Shown: positions 8,661 to 18,208, numbered from the stretch's first letter. The stretch is DNA of 61,557 nt from Bordetella parapertussis (GCA_945870575.1 CAMBSK010000016.1:1-61557), one strand, 5' to 3'. A program made the numbers and translations. The notes: generated from the sequence alone by a model not told the origin.

Positions 8661-10922
8661 ATGGCAGAACGTTCATTCACCAAAGAAGTACAACAACTGC
8701 TGGCCGAGCCCGGCACGGTGTTTCATGGCGAAGGCATATTGGCGGTGACCAAGGCGCTGCTTGAATGCGGTGTCGGTTACGTGGCCGGTTACCAGGGCTC
8801 GCCGATTTCGCATTTGATGGATGTGCTGGCCGATGCCCAACCCATATTGCAACAACTCGGCGTGCATTTCGAGTCCAGCGCCAGCGAGGCCACCGCAGCG
8901 GCCACTTTGTCGGCGTCGGTGATGTACCCGATCCGCGGCGCGGTCACCTGGAAGTCCACGGTAGGCACCAATGTTGCGTCTGACGCTCTGGCCAATCTGG
9001 CCTCGGGCGGCGTCACCGGCGGCGCGCTCATCATCATCGGCGAAGACTACGGCGAGGGCTCGTCCATCATGCAAGAGCGCAGCCATGCGTTCGCCATGAA
9101 ATCGCAAATCTGGTTGCTTGACCCGCGCCCGAATCTGCCGGCCATCGTCAAAGCCGTACACGACGGATTTGAATTGTCTGAGGCCAGTCATACACCGGTG
9201 ATGCTGGAGTTACGCGTGCGTTCCTGCCATTTGCACGGCAGCTTTGTTACACAAGCCAACCGCGCGCCCGCATTCACTTTGAAGCAGGCGCTTGAAACAC
9301 CAGTGCGCGACACCAGCCGCATCGTGTTGCCGCCTGCCAGTTATTTGCACGAGCATGAAAAAATTTTGGACCGCTGGCCGGCGGCTGTTCGTTTCATTAA
9401 AGAGCGCGGTTTGAACGAGTTTTTTGATGGCGATTTGAAGGACATAGGCATCGTCATGCTGGGCGGCATGTACAACAACGTGATGCGCGCCATGATGGCT
9501 TACGACATGGCCGACATTTACGGCAAATCGCGTATTCCGCTTTATGTGATGAATGTCGCCTACCCGGTGATAGACGAAGAAATACAACGGTTTTGTGAAG
9601 GCAAAAAAGCCATTTTGATGATTGAAGAAGGCCAGCCCGAGTACCACGAACAGGCCATACATACGGTGCTGGGTCGCGCGCAAATCCGCACCATGGTGCA
9701 CGGCAAAGACATGCTGCCGCAGGCCGGTGAATACACGGTGCAAACCTTGAAGCGCGGGCTTCAAGCCTTTCTCTCCAAGTACCACCCGGCGGCGCTGGCT
9801 AAACCGGTGTCAATCGGTATGCCGGTCAAACCATCGCAAGCGGTGCAGCAGGCTGGTGCCGTCATCGATCAGGTGAAAACGCAAGTCAGTGGCGCGGCGC
9901 AAGCGCAGGCTGCGGTGGCTGCCATGACGCGCTTGGCAGCGCCCGAACTGGCCACGGTGGTACCGGCGCGCCCTCCCGGGTTTTGTGTCGGTTGTCCGGA
10001 GCGGCCAATTTTTTCTGCCATGACCTTGGTGCAGCAAGACTTGGGCATGCACCATATTTCGGCCGACATAGGTTGCCATTTGTTCGCCGCCATGCCGCCG
10101 TTTCATTTGGGCGCGACCACCATGGGCTATGGTCTGGGCGCATCAAGCGCAGCCGCTATGAATGTCGAGGCGGGCAAACGCTCCATTTCGGTGATGGGTG
10201 ACGGCGGTTTCTGGCACAACGGTCTGGCCAGCGGCATAGGCAATGCAGTATTTAATAAGGCCGACGGCGTGATCGTCATTGTGGACAACAACTACTCGGC
10301 TGCCACGGGCGGTCAGGACTTGCTGTCATCCCGCTCGCAAAAAGACAACCGCAGCATGCAACACCCCATCGAAGCCGCTGTGCGCGGTGTCGGCGTGGAA
10401 TGGGTGAAGACCGTGGACTACACCTACGACGTCAAGTACATGCGCGATGTGTTGAACGACGCATTGACCACCGATTACCAGGGCCCTAAGGTAGTGATCG
10501 CGCAAAGCGAATGCATGCTGAACAAGCAACGCCGCGTCAAACCGCAAATCGCCGCAGCGGTGAACAGCGGCGACCGCGTAGTGAAAGAAAAATTTGGCGT
10601 AGACGCCTCGGTGTGCAGCGGCGACCACGCGTGCATGCGACTCTCGGGTTGCCCGTCTCTCACTTTGAAAAACAGCGGCGACCCGCTCAAGCCGGACCCG
10701 GTGGCGCATGTGGACGACGGCTGTGTGGCCTGCGGGCATTGCGGCGAAGTGGCCGACGCGGCAGTGTTGTGCCCGTCGTTTTATCGTATCGAGTGGGTGC
10801 GCAACGCCGGTGCATTTGAAAAATGGTTTCACGGTTTGCAGCAAACAGTGGTGGGTTGGATGCAGCTTCGACAGCAGCGCAGCTTGAACGCACGCGCTTT
10901 GTACCAGGACGTTGACGCATGA
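8661..10922 (+). CDS. iorA: Indolepyruvate:acceptor oxidoreductase, alpha (TPP) subunit
   Basis: A 753-residue thiamine-diphosphate 2-oxoacid oxidoreductase subunit, which in this family decarboxylates arylpyruvates (indolepyruvate, phenylpyruvate) to acyl-CoA. The N-terminal pyrimidine-binding domain includes AGYQGSPISHLMDVL, and the C-terminal TPP domain has GDGGFWHNG followed by VDNNYSAATGGQ. The last 110 residues hold cysteine clusters, CSGDHACMRLSGCP and CVACGHCG with a later LCP, consistent with iron-sulfur centres. The stop overlaps the beta-subunit start (ATGA). It is longer than archaeal IorA (about 620-650) but matches the aerobic proteobacterial type. The real substrate is not shown by sequence alone. 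Confidence 0.88.
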   Translation: MAERSFTKEVQQLLAEPGTVFHGEGILAVTKALLECGVGYVAGYQGSPISHLMDVLADAQPILQQLGVHFESSASEATAAATLSASVMYPIRGAVTWKSTVGTNVASDALANLASGGVTGGALIIIGEDYGEGSSIMQERSHAFAMKSQIWLLDPRPNLPAIVKAVHDGFELSEASHTPVMLELRVRSCHLHGSFVTQANRAPAFTLKQALETPVRDTSRIVLPPASYLHEHEKILDRWPAAVRFIKERGLNEFFDGDLKDIGIVMLGGMYNNVMRAMMAYDMADIYGKSRIPLYVMNVAYPVIDEEIQRFCEGKKAILMIEEGQPEYHEQAIHTVLGRAQIRTMVHGKDMLPQAGEYTVQTLKRGLQAFLSKYHPAALAKPVSIGMPVKPSQAVQQAGAVIDQVKTQVSGAAQAQAAVAAMTRLAAPELATVVPARPPGFCVGCPERPIFSAMTLVQQDLGMHHISADIGCHLFAAMPPFHLGATTMGYGLGASSAAAMNVEAGKRSISVMGDGGFWHNGLASGIGNAVFNKADGVIVIVDNNYSAATGGQDLLSSRSQKDNRSMQHPIEAAVRGVGVEWVKTVDYTYDVKYMRDVLNDALTTDYQGPKVVIAQSECMLNKQRRVKPQIAAAVNSGDRVVKEKFGVDASVCSGDHACMRLSGCPSLTLKNSGDPLKPDPVAHVDDGCVACGHCGEVADAAVLCPSFYRIEWVRNAGAFEKWFHGLQQTVVGWMQLRQQRSLNARALYQDVDA

Positions 10923-12475
10923 GCGCGCCGCGCACACTGGGCGCCGACCCGTCTTCTCCTATCACCATCGCCATTCTCGCCATGGGCGGGCAGGGTGGCG
11001 GTGTATTGGTCGACTGGATCGTCGATCTGGCTACGCACAATCACTATTTGGCGCAGGCCACCTCGGTGGCAGGTGTGGCGCAACGCACTGGCGCCACGAT
11101 TTATTACATTGAGTTGTATGCGCAGGCGCACATTGCCGCTAGCGGCAAGACACCGGTGCTGGCGCAAATGCCGGTGCCCGGCGAGGTCGATATCGTCATC
11201 GCCTCCGAGTTGATGGAAGCCGGTCGCGCCATGCAACGCGGCTTGGTCACTTCAGACAGAACCACACTCATCACTTCTTCACACCGGGATTACGCGACGC
11301 TGGAGAAAGTCAATCCAGGCAACGGTATTGCCGATGCCTCTGCGGTACTCACCGCTGGTGTCACGCATGCCAAACGGTTTTTGCACGACGACATGCAAGC
11401 AATTGCCGCGCAACAGCGCAGCGTCTTGTCGGCGGCTTTGTTCGGTGCGCTGGCCGGTGCCTCTGAGTTGCCGTTTCAAGATGCTGCTTACGAAGACACG
11501 ATCCAGCGTGCTGGTATAGGCGTGGAGGCCAGTCTGCGTTGTTTTCAAGCAGGTTTGCAATCAACCCGTCAACCGGTGAAGCAAGAGCTTGTGCAAGACC
11601 CCATGGCTACCGCGCCGCGTCCTTTGCCCGCTCGTGCAGCCGCTGCTCAGGTCGAGCCCTTGCGTGCCCGCATTGAAAAAGAATTCCCACGCGAATGCCA
11701 CGCCATGTTGGGTGCAGGCTTGCAACGCGTGCTCGAGTTTCAAGACATCGCCTATGGCTGTGAATACCTGGAGCGCATGTCAACTTTGCATCAACACGGA
11801 CTGGCGCACGGCGGTGCAGCGCACGCGCACCTGGCTACGCTGGAAGCGGCGCGCTGGGTGGCGGTGGCCATGTCTTACGACGATGTGATTCGCGTGGCCG
11901 AACTCAAAACACGTTGGCAACGTACGCAGCGCTTGCGCGAGGAGGTCGGTGCCGGTAGGGATGAAGTCGTTGGCAGCGTGGAGTTTTTTCACCCGCGTAT
12001 CGAAGAGGTATACGGTCTGATGCCTGCGTCCTGGTGCCGTTGGATAGAAGGTAGCTCTGTCTTGAAAAAACTGTTGCTGGCTTTGATCGGCGACGGAAAG
12101 CGCTTGCGCTCGCATACCGTGTTTGGTCATAGCGTTTTGCATGCCTTGGCGAGTTTGCGCCGGTTTCGCCGCCACAGCCAGCGGCATGCGGTGGAAACCG
12201 CTCATCTGACGCAGTGGTTGGACACAGCCAAAGCGCTGATACCCGCAGATTATTTGCTGGCCGTTGAAGTCATTCGTTGTCGCCGTTTGGTCAAAGGCTA
12301 TAGCGACACGCATGCACGCGGCAGCAGCAAATTTGATCGCTTGTTGCAAGCTGCACCTGCAATGGTCGGGCAAGACAACGCTGCCGCACAATTGGCGGCA
12401 TTGCGCAAGAAAGTGGAAAACGAAGCTTCGCAGGCGAAAGTGCCCCGACGAAGCGAGCGCTTGCAGGCAATGTGA
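10919..12475 (+). CDS. iorB: Indolepyruvate oxidoreductase, beta (gamma-domain) subunit with C-terminal extension
   Basis: A 518-residue protein. Residues 15-200 form the 2-oxoacid:acceptor oxidoreductase gamma-type domain, which opens AILAMGGQGGGVLVDWIVD. Archaeal IorB stops there at about 190-200 residues. Here a further 300 residues follow, helical and rich in Arg, with PRECHAMLGAGLQRVLEFQD; I take this to be the DUF6537 region that ends the fused aerobic IorAB enzymes. The present pair therefore looks like the fused enzyme with its cut in a different place. It is the last gene of the 4-base-overlap chain and probably supplies the CoA or acceptor half-reaction. The extension has no assigned function. 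Confidence 0.82.
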   Translation: MSAPRTLGADPSSPITIAILAMGGQGGGVLVDWIVDLATHNHYLAQATSVAGVAQRTGATIYYIELYAQAHIAASGKTPVLAQMPVPGEVDIVIASELMEAGRAMQRGLVTSDRTTLITSSHRDYATLEKVNPGNGIADASAVLTAGVTHAKRFLHDDMQAIAAQQRSVLSAALFGALAGASELPFQDAAYEDTIQRAGIGVEASLRCFQAGLQSTRQPVKQELVQDPMATAPRPLPARAAAAQVEPLRARIEKEFPRECHAMLGAGLQRVLEFQDIAYGCEYLERMSTLHQHGLAHGGAAHAHLATLEAARWVAVAMSYDDVIRVAELKTRWQRTQRLREEVGAGRDEVVGSVEFFHPRIEEVYGLMPASWCRWIEGSSVLKKLLLALIGDGKRLRSHTVFGHSVLHALASLRRFRRHSQRHAVETAHLTQWLDTAKALIPADYLLAVEVIRCRRLVKGYSDTHARGSSKFDRLLQAAPAMVGQDNAAAQLAALRKKVENEASQAKVPRRSERLQAM

Positions 12476-12515
12476 TTAAATCTAAGTCAATGTTAATTTT
12501 TGAGGAGACCAGTAA

Positions 12516-13748
12516 ATGACGACACGCATGATGGACATTCAAGCCGGGGACAAAAGCGGTACGTTTCAAGGCTATTTGTCGCTGCCTGCCAGCGGCAGCG
12601 GACCGGGTCTGGTGATTGCACAGGAAATTTTCGGCGTCAACATTTCCATGCGCGAAGTGGCCGACTATTACGCGCAAGAAGGTTATGTGGTGCTAGTCCC
12701 CGATTTGTTCTGGCGTCAGGAGCCCGGCGTGCAACTTGGTTACACGCCTGAAGACTGGCAACGCGCCTTCGGTTTTTACCAGGGCTTCGACGAAGCCAAG
12801 GGCGTTGAAGACATACAGGCCAGCTTGAACGCCTTGCGTACCATGGCCGAGGTGCAAGGTCAGCCCGGTGTGCTGGGTTTTTGCCTGGGCGGCAAACTCG
12901 CTTACCTTGCTGCTTGTCGCACCGACGCTTCGGTTAGCGTGTCTTACTACGGTGTCGGCATAGACAAAGCTTTGAACGAAGCTTCCAATATCAAAAACAA
13001 GCTGGTGCTGCATATTGCAGAAAAAGACCAGTTCTGTCCGCCTGAAGCGCAAGCTGCCATCACCAGTGCACTGGCAGCTCATCCGCAGGTGGAGACTTAT
13101 GTGTATCCCGGTGTTGACCATGCGTTTGCCCGCAACGGCGGCGACCATTTCGACAAACCGGCGGCTTTGATGGCGCACCAGCGCAGCATGGCTGCATTCA
13201 AAGCCGCCATCGGCCCGAACTTCAACCTGTCAGCGCTGTGGGATAAACATTGCGAATACGAATTCGCCACCCGCGATGTGGCGGCCACCATGTCGACCAT
13301 GGTGGATGAGCCTTACGTCAACCACATCCCGACCATGACCGGTGGTGTCGGCCACAAACTGTTGGCGCATTTCTACCAAAACCATTTCGTCAACAGCAAC
13401 CCGCCCGACACCAGCTTGATTCCGATTTCACGCACCGTGGGTGCCACACAAATTGTCGATGAAATGCTGTTTTGCTTCACCCACACCTGTGAAGTGCCGT
13501 GGATGCTGCCCGGGGTTGCACCGACCGGCAAGCGCGTGGAAATTCCTTTGATCGCGATCGTGAAATTCCGTGGCGACAAGCTCTATCACGAGCATATTTA
13601 CTGGGATCAGGCCAGCGTGCTGGTGCAAATCGGCAAGCTCGACCCCAAAGGCTTGCCGGTGGCAGGTGTGGAGACCGCGCACAAATTGCTGGACGAAACC
13701 TTGCCTTCAAACTCTTTGATGGGCGCGTCTTGGAAACCGCCGCACTGA
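12516..13748 (+). CDS. Dienelactone hydrolase fused to SnoaL/NTF2-like domain
   Basis: A 410-residue protein. Residues 1-240 are a dienelactone hydrolase (carboxymethylenebutenolidase): E37 in QEIFG, nucleophile C123 in GFCLGG, D171 in AEKDQFCPP and H202 in GVDHAFAR make the Cys-Asp-His triad. Residues 245-410 look like a cone-shaped NTF2/SnoaL-type domain (HCEYEFATRD, VNHIPTMTGG, VEIPLIAIVKFRGDKLYHEHI). Typical DLH proteins have about 235 residues, so this is a true two-domain fusion. A GAGGAG ribosome site precedes the ATG. It follows iorB by 40 bases on the same strand and may hydrolyse a lactone from the same degradation route. Confidence 0.87.
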   Translation: MTTRMMDIQAGDKSGTFQGYLSLPASGSGPGLVIAQEIFGVNISMREVADYYAQEGYVVLVPDLFWRQEPGVQLGYTPEDWQRAFGFYQGFDEAKGVEDIQASLNALRTMAEVQGQPGVLGFCLGGKLAYLAACRTDASVSVSYYGVGIDKALNEASNIKNKLVLHIAEKDQFCPPEAQAAITSALAAHPQVETYVYPGVDHAFARNGGDHFDKPAALMAHQRSMAAFKAAIGPNFNLSALWDKHCEYEFATRDVAATMSTMVDEPYVNHIPTMTGGVGHKLLAHFYQNHFVNSNPPDTSLIPISRTVGATQIVDEMLFCFTHTCEVPWMLPGVAPTGKRVEIPLIAIVKFRGDKLYHEHIYWDQASVLVQIGKLDPKGLPVAGVETAHKLLDETLPSNSLMGASWKPPH

Positions 13749-13793
13749 GCGACACGCAACACTGCCTTAGGGCTGAGTCTGCACTATGACCCG

Positions 13794-13834
13794 AACCCGT
13801 TCCTTTGCTGCTACACACAGAGGGCGGGTTTTTT
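13794..13834 (+). terminator. Probable terminator after the DLH gene
   Basis: AACCCG (13794-13799) pairs with CGGGTT (13825-13830) and a T-rich run follows. The loop is long (25 bases), so this is a weak candidate, but its place between the DLH stop and the promoter of the next operon fits. Confidence 0.4.
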
Positions 13835-13840
13835 ATTTGT

Positions 13841-13884
13841 TTGGCAAAACCGGCTTGAATTATCTATAATAAGATTAATAATCT
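13841..13884 (+). promoter_or_regulatory. Sigma-70 promoter and operator of the Xre/RES pair
   Basis: TTGGCA (13841-13846) and a consensus TATAAT (13865-13870) are 18 bases apart. Immediately downstream, AGATTAATAATCT (13872-13884) is a near-perfect palindrome overlapping the expected transcription start, a natural place for antitoxin autorepression. The antitoxin ATG follows at 13901. Confidence 0.6.
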
Positions 13885-13900
13885 CCTGAAATGGATAGCC

Positions 13901-14404
13901 ATGACTGACATAACTTCCACTTACACGGGTGGGCGGGCAACAGGCTCCGGGGCATTCGCTGTCACTGCTTCAGTTAACGCTGCGCAGGCCGCAATCGTTG
14001 ATGACGTATCCGTTTTCGACCTGATCAATCTGGATCTGTGGCAACAAACCCTGCAAGTCCGCGAGGGTTTGCCGGCGGCCTACGTCGCTGAAATGAGCGA
14101 GGCTTTGTCTATCTCTCGCGTTTTGTACCTGGAGGGGCTGGATTTACCGCGTAGCACCATAGAGGCGCGTATCAAAAACAAAACACCGCTGACCAGAGCC
14201 GAAGGCGCTGCGGTACTGCGATCTGCCAAAGCCTTGCGCAAGGCGCAAGAGGTTTTGGAGGACAACCTGGCCGCAGCGCAATGGTTTAAGCGCAGTAACC
14301 GGAGTTTAGGCGGCGTCACGCCGGTCTCATTGATGGACACTGACAGCGGTTATGAGTTGGTGATCAAGACCTTGGGTCGGATTGAGTACGGCGTGGTCGC
14401 CTGA
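13901..14404 (+). CDS. Xre/MbcA/ParS-type antitoxin (DUF2384)
   Basis: A 167-residue antitoxin of the RES-Xre toxin-antitoxin type. Residues 40-110 are a helical Xre-like part with a possible DNA-binding element, around SISRVLYLEGLDLPRSTIEARI. The C-terminal 60 residues match the MbcA/ParS/Xre toxin-binding domain: EVLEDNLAAAQWFKRSNRSLGG, then LMDTDSGYELVIKTLGRIEYG, with the ending typical of antitoxins that cap RES toxins. The stop codon overlaps the toxin start by one base (TGATG). A near-consensus promoter and palindrome lie just upstream. Confidence 0.85.
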   Translation: MTDITSTYTGGRATGSGAFAVTASVNAAQAAIVDDVSVFDLINLDLWQQTLQVREGLPAAYVAEMSEALSISRVLYLEGLDLPRSTIEARIKNKTPLTRAEGAAVLRSAKALRKAQEVLEDNLAAAQWFKRSNRSLGGVTPVSLMDTDSGYELVIKTLGRIEYGVVA

Positions 14405-14898
14405 TGGCCTCAGCTGAGTCCGCCCCGGTCACCGTCTGGCGAATTGCCAAACACACCCGGGAATTTGCGGCAGATGAGCTCAGCGGGGGCGGCGCAGCCG
14501 CGGTCGGCGGGCGTTGGAACAGCGAAGGTAAGCATGTGGTTTACGCGGCCACTTCTGTTTCGCTTTGCGTGTTGGAAACCCTGGCGCACCTAGGGGATGA
14601 CATACATTGCCGCAACCGTTTTCTGGTTGCCATAGACATACCAGTCAGGCTGTGGACCGAACGTCAAACGCTGAGCGCGCAAGAGTTACCTCAAACTTGG
14701 CTGGTCGAAACTGCCGGTATGGACACCGTGAGACTTGGTGACCGTTGGCTGACCCATGCCAATGAACTGTTGTTGCTGGTGCCGTCTGTCATCGTGCCCG
14801 AAGAATTCAATCTGTTGATCAATCCCGGTCACAAGCATGCCCGACACATCAAAGCCAGAGTCGTCAGACCATTTATATACGACCCGCGTCTGGCTTAG
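14404..14898 (+). CDS. RES-domain toxin
   Basis: A 164-residue RES-family toxin. Members studied elsewhere deplete cellular NAD+ by phosphorolysis or ADP-ribosyl transfer. The family's conserved Arg, Glu and Ser residues are present: R13 in VWRIA, R37 in GGRWNSEGK, Y47 and S51 in VYAATSVS, and E58 in LETLAH. The length is standard (about 150-170). It is translationally coupled to the antitoxin and converges with the DMT transporter gene, overlapping its 3' end by four bases. All recognisable catalytic positions are intact, so the toxin is probably active. Confidence 0.87.
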   Translation: MASAESAPVTVWRIAKHTREFAADELSGGGAAAVGGRWNSEGKHVVYAATSVSLCVLETLAHLGDDIHCRNRFLVAIDIPVRLWTERQTLSAQELPQTWLVETAGMDTVRLGDRWLTHANELLLLVPSVIVPEEFNLLINPGHKHARHIKARVVRPFIYDPRLA

Positions 14899-15779
14899 TA
14901 CGGCTCCGGTAACTGCCGGTTCAGGCGCAGCATCAACAGACCGGCACCGACCAAAAGTAGCATGCCGCACCAAGCCATGCCATTTGGGACATCGCCCCAA
15001 ATGACAAAGCCCGCCACTACAGCAGTCAGCAAACCCATATAGCGAAACGGCGCGATCACACTCATGTCAGCCATGCGCGTGGCCAGGATCAGGCAGAAAT
15101 AACCGCTGCTCAAAAACACGGACGCTGCGGCCATCATCAGCCAATGCAAGGGCGACACTGCCACCCAATCAATCCACAGGCTCCAGATACCGGCCATGAC
15201 GGTGGCGGTCAGCGCTGTTCCCGTAGCGATCGCATTAGAGGGCACTTGATGCGGAATAAAGCGCACACACATATCGCGCATGGCATGCAGACAGGTGCCG
15301 CACAGCGCAACCCAGGCCCAGGCGTTAAAGCCTTCAGCTTGCGGTTGCACCACCAGCAACACACCTGCAAAACCCAGTCCGATGATCAGCCAGTTGCGCA
15401 GACTCACGTGCACACCGAGCAGCAGTCCGGATAACAAAGCGATCAGCAGCGGCGTAGACATATTGATGGCGGTGGCGTTACCCAGTGGCATATTGAACAG
15501 GGCGCTCAAATAAACCAGACTGGCCGCGCCGTCCAACAAGGACCGCGCCAGCACCCAGCGTTGCGTCATATGCAATCGCCACTCCCGCGTGAGTGCTTGC
15601 GGGTCTGTCATGCGTGCCAGCAACAACAGTACAACGACAGATAACAGGCCGCGTAAAAAAATAAGCTGAGCAGCGGGCAAGGTATGGCTGACGAATTTGA
15701 CCAGTATGTCGTTCATGACAAAAGACACCATTCCGGCCGACATGGCGATCACGCCACGCCGGTTGTAGTCCAGGGTCAC
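14895..15779 (-). CDS. EamA/DMT-family transporter
   Basis: A 294-residue inner-membrane protein with ten predicted helices arranged as two EamA repeats (about residues 8-145 and 155-290). The N-terminus reads [20 protein letters not shown], and repeat features include [13 protein letters not shown] and the closing [16 protein letters not shown]. Such proteins export or import small metabolites, often amino acids or nucleosides; the substrate is not evident. The ATG overlaps the rpoD stop by four bases, so it is probably translated from the rpoD message. Its 3' end overlaps the RES toxin gene tail to tail. Confidence 0.88.
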   Translation of the reverse strand: MTLDYNRRGVIAMSAGMVSFVMNDILVKFVSHTLPAAQLIFLRGLLSVVVLLLLARMTDPQALTREWRLHMTQRWVLARSLLDGAASLVYLSALFNMPLGNATAINMSTPLLIALLSGLLLGVHVSLRNWLIIGLGFAGVLLVVQPQAEGFNAWAWVALCGTCLHAMRDMCVRFIPHQVPSNAIATGTALTATVMAGIWSLWIDWVAVSPLHWLMMAAASVFLSSGYFCLILATRMADMSVIAPFRYMGLLTAVVAGFVIWGDVPNGMAWCGMLLLVGAGLLMLRLNRQLPEPY

Positions 15780-18208
15780 AGTGTGTCGATGAAACTGCGC
15801 AGTTTGTCCGAGCGGCTGGGGTGCTTGAGTTTGCGCAAAGCCTTGGCTTCGATTTGACGAATGCGCTCGCGCGTCACATCAAACTGTTTGCCCACCTCTT
15901 CCAGCGTGTGGTCGTTGTCCATCTCGATACCGAAACGCATGCGCAGCACTTTGGCTTCGCGCGGAGTCAGGCCGTCGAGGATTTCCTTGACCACATCACG
16001 CAAACCGGCTTGCATGGCGGCTTCGATAGGCGCGGTGTTGGCACCGTCTTCGATGAAATCGCCCAAGTGTGAATCGTCGTCGTCGCCGATCGGCGTTTCC
16101 ATGGAAATCGGCTCTTTGGCGATCTTCATGATCTTGCGGATTTTGTCTTCGGGCATTTCCATTTTTTCCGCCAGCACAGACGCATCAGGCTCGAAGCCGA
16201 ATTCTTGCAAGTGTTGACGGCTGATGCGATTCATCTTGTTGATGGTCTCGATCATGTGAACCGGAATACGGATGGTGCGCGCCTGGTCGGCGATAGAGCG
16301 GGTGATGGCCTGACGAATCCACCAAGTGGCGTAGGTGGAGAACTTGTAGCCGCGACGGTATTCGAACTTATCGACGGCCTTCATCAAGCCGATATTGCCT
16401 TCTTGGATCAAGTCCAGGAATTGCAAACCACGGTTGGTGTATTTTTTGGCGATAGAGATGACCAAACGCAAGTTGGCCTCGATCATTTCTTTTTTGGCGT
16501 TGCGCGAGGCGCGTTCGCCTTCGTTCATGCGCTTGTTGATGTCCTTGAGTTCGGCCAAGGGTACGACCACGCGGTTTTGTATGTCAGTCAGTTTGGTTTG
16601 CAATTCCTGGATAGCAGGAATGTTGCGGGTCATGGTGACCGACCAGTTTTTACCTGCGGCTGATTGCTTTTCCACCCATTTCAGGTTCAACAGATTGGTG
16701 GGGAATTCTTTGATGAACATTTCTTGCGGCATACCGCAACGGTCGACGATGATGCGGCGCAGTTCGCGTTCTTTTTTGCGCACATCATCAACCTGCGAGC
16801 GCACCAGATCACACAGCTTTTCGATGGTGCGCGCGGTGAAGCGCACGGTCATCATTTCTTCGCTGATGGATTTTTGAATCTTCATGTAGGCCGGAGTGCC
16901 GTAGCCTTCTTTGTCGAAGCTTTTGCGTAGTTTGTCGAACAAGCCTTGAATACGGTCGAGGCGTGTCAACGCTTCGCTCTTGAGTTCTTCGAGTTTTTTG
17001 GTCAGGGCTTTAGAGCCGCCTTTGCCGTCGTCGTCGTCAGAGTCATCGAACTCGTCGAAGTCTTCTTCGGCCACATAGTCGTCGGCTTCGTTGGCGTTGG
17101 TGAAACCGTCAACGATGGTAGAGATGACCACTTTGTCTTCGCGGATATCGTTCGCCATGCGCAAAATTTCTGCGACGGTGGCGGGGGATGCGCTGATGGC
17201 TTCCATCATGGCCATCAAGCCGCCTTCGATGCGTTTAGCGATTTCAATTTCGCCTTCGCGGGTCAGCAGTTCAACCGTGCCCATTTCACGCATGTACATG
17301 CGCACCGGATCGGTGGTGCGGCCGAATTCGCTGTCTACGGTGGACAAGGCGGCTTCGGCTTCTTCTTCGGCTTCTTCTTCACTGGCCACAGTCGGGCCGG
17401 TGTTGTTGATGATCAGCATCTCGGCGTCGGGTGTTTGCTCGAACACCGCCACACCCATGTCGTTCAACATCGTGATCACAACTTCCAGCGTTTCTGCGTC
17501 AACCAGTTTGTCCGGCAGGTGGTCGGAGATTTCGCCGTGCGTCAGGTAGCCGCGCGTCTTGCCCAGCTTGATCAGGGTTTTCAGGCGCGAGCGGCGCTTG
17601 GCCAGGTCTTCTTCGGACAACACAGTTTCGTCAAGACCGAACTCTTTCATCAAGGCGCGTTCTTTGGCCTTGCTGATTTTCATGCGCAAAGGCTTGACTT
17701 TTTCGCCGCTGGCGGCTGGCGTCTCTTCAGCGAACTCGGCTTCAAGGTCAACGATATCGTCTACTTCCGTGATGACTTTTTTGCTGGCTTTCCCTTTGGC
17801 CGCTGGCTTAGCGGCGGCTTTGGACGGCTTGGCGCGTTCGGCAGAGGGCGCAGCTGGTTTGCTTGTACTTTTTGCAGCTGGTTTGGCTGCTGTTTTTGCA
17901 ACCGGCTTGGCTGCGGTTTTGGCCACAGGTTTTGTTGCCGGTTTGGTGGTAGTTTTAGCTACGGGTTTGGCTGCGGGCTTAGCGGCAGTTGTCACGGCGG
18001 GTTTGGCAGAAGAGGCTTTGGTCACGGGTTGGGTCACAGGTTTAGCAGGGGTTTTGGAAACGGGTTTGGCAGCGGGTTTGGCCGCCGTTTTGACTGAGGC
18101 TTTCACAACGGGTTTGGCCGCAGGTTTGGCGGCGGTCTTGGGCGCAGGCTTGGTGATAGCTTTGCTTACAGATTTGGCGACGGGCTTGGCGGTTTTTTTG
18201 GCAGTCAT
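15776..18208 (-). CDS. rpoD: RNA polymerase primary sigma factor (sigma-70)
   Basis: The housekeeping sigma factor, 810 residues against 613 in E. coli. Residues 1-144 are a Lys/Ala/Pro-rich low-complexity tail. Region 1.1 follows from about 175 ([18 protein letters not shown]), then region 1.2 ([16 protein letters not shown]), an acidic non-conserved segment ([18 protein letters not shown]), regions 2.1-2.4 ending in [15 protein letters not shown], region 3, and region 4.2 with [17 protein letters not shown]. All core-binding and -10/-35 recognition parts look intact. The ATG at 18208 has GAGG nine bases upstream. It follows dnaG as in the classical macromolecular synthesis operon. Confidence 0.97.
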   Translation of the reverse strand: MTAKKTAKPVAKSVSKAITKPAPKTAAKPAAKPVVKASVKTAAKPAAKPVSKTPAKPVTQPVTKASSAKPAVTTAAKPAAKPVAKTTTKPATKPVAKTAAKPVAKTAAKPAAKSTSKPAAPSAERAKPSKAAAKPAAKGKASKKVITEVDDIVDLEAEFAEETPAASGEKVKPLRMKISKAKERALMKEFGLDETVLSEEDLAKRRSRLKTLIKLGKTRGYLTHGEISDHLPDKLVDAETLEVVITMLNDMGVAVFEQTPDAEMLIINNTGPTVASEEEAEEEAEAALSTVDSEFGRTTDPVRMYMREMGTVELLTREGEIEIAKRIEGGLMAMMEAISASPATVAEILRMANDIREDKVVISTIVDGFTNANEADDYVAEEDFDEFDDSDDDDGKGGSKALTKKLEELKSEALTRLDRIQGLFDKLRKSFDKEGYGTPAYMKIQKSISEEMMTVRFTARTIEKLCDLVRSQVDDVRKKERELRRIIVDRCGMPQEMFIKEFPTNLLNLKWVEKQSAAGKNWSVTMTRNIPAIQELQTKLTDIQNRVVVPLAELKDINKRMNEGERASRNAKKEMIEANLRLVISIAKKYTNRGLQFLDLIQEGNIGLMKAVDKFEYRRGYKFSTYATWWIRQAITRSIADQARTIRIPVHMIETINKMNRISRQHLQEFGFEPDASVLAEKMEMPEDKIRKIMKIAKEPISMETPIGDDDDSHLGDFIEDGANTAPIEAAMQAGLRDVVKEILDGLTPREAKVLRMRFGIEMDNDHTLEEVGKQFDVTRERIRQIEAKALRKLKHPSRSDKLRSFIDTL
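17777..18208 (-). repeat. Imperfect coding repeats (KPA/AKPV units) in rpoD
   Basis: The first 144 codons of rpoD are built from degenerate repeats such as AAKPAAKPV and KTAAKPVAK. At the DNA level this gives short tandem stretches of GCCAAACC-like units, a likely site of length variation by slippage. The encoded tail is strongly basic and disordered, like the C-terminal tails of histone-like AlgP proteins. Confidence 0.7.

Noticed and set aside
16946..18097. 383-codon open reading on the plus strand opposite rpoD, plus several others there
   Set aside because: The sequence is Phe/Gly-rich and is the exact antisense of the KPA repeats and conserved sigma regions; it arises from codon bias in rpoD.
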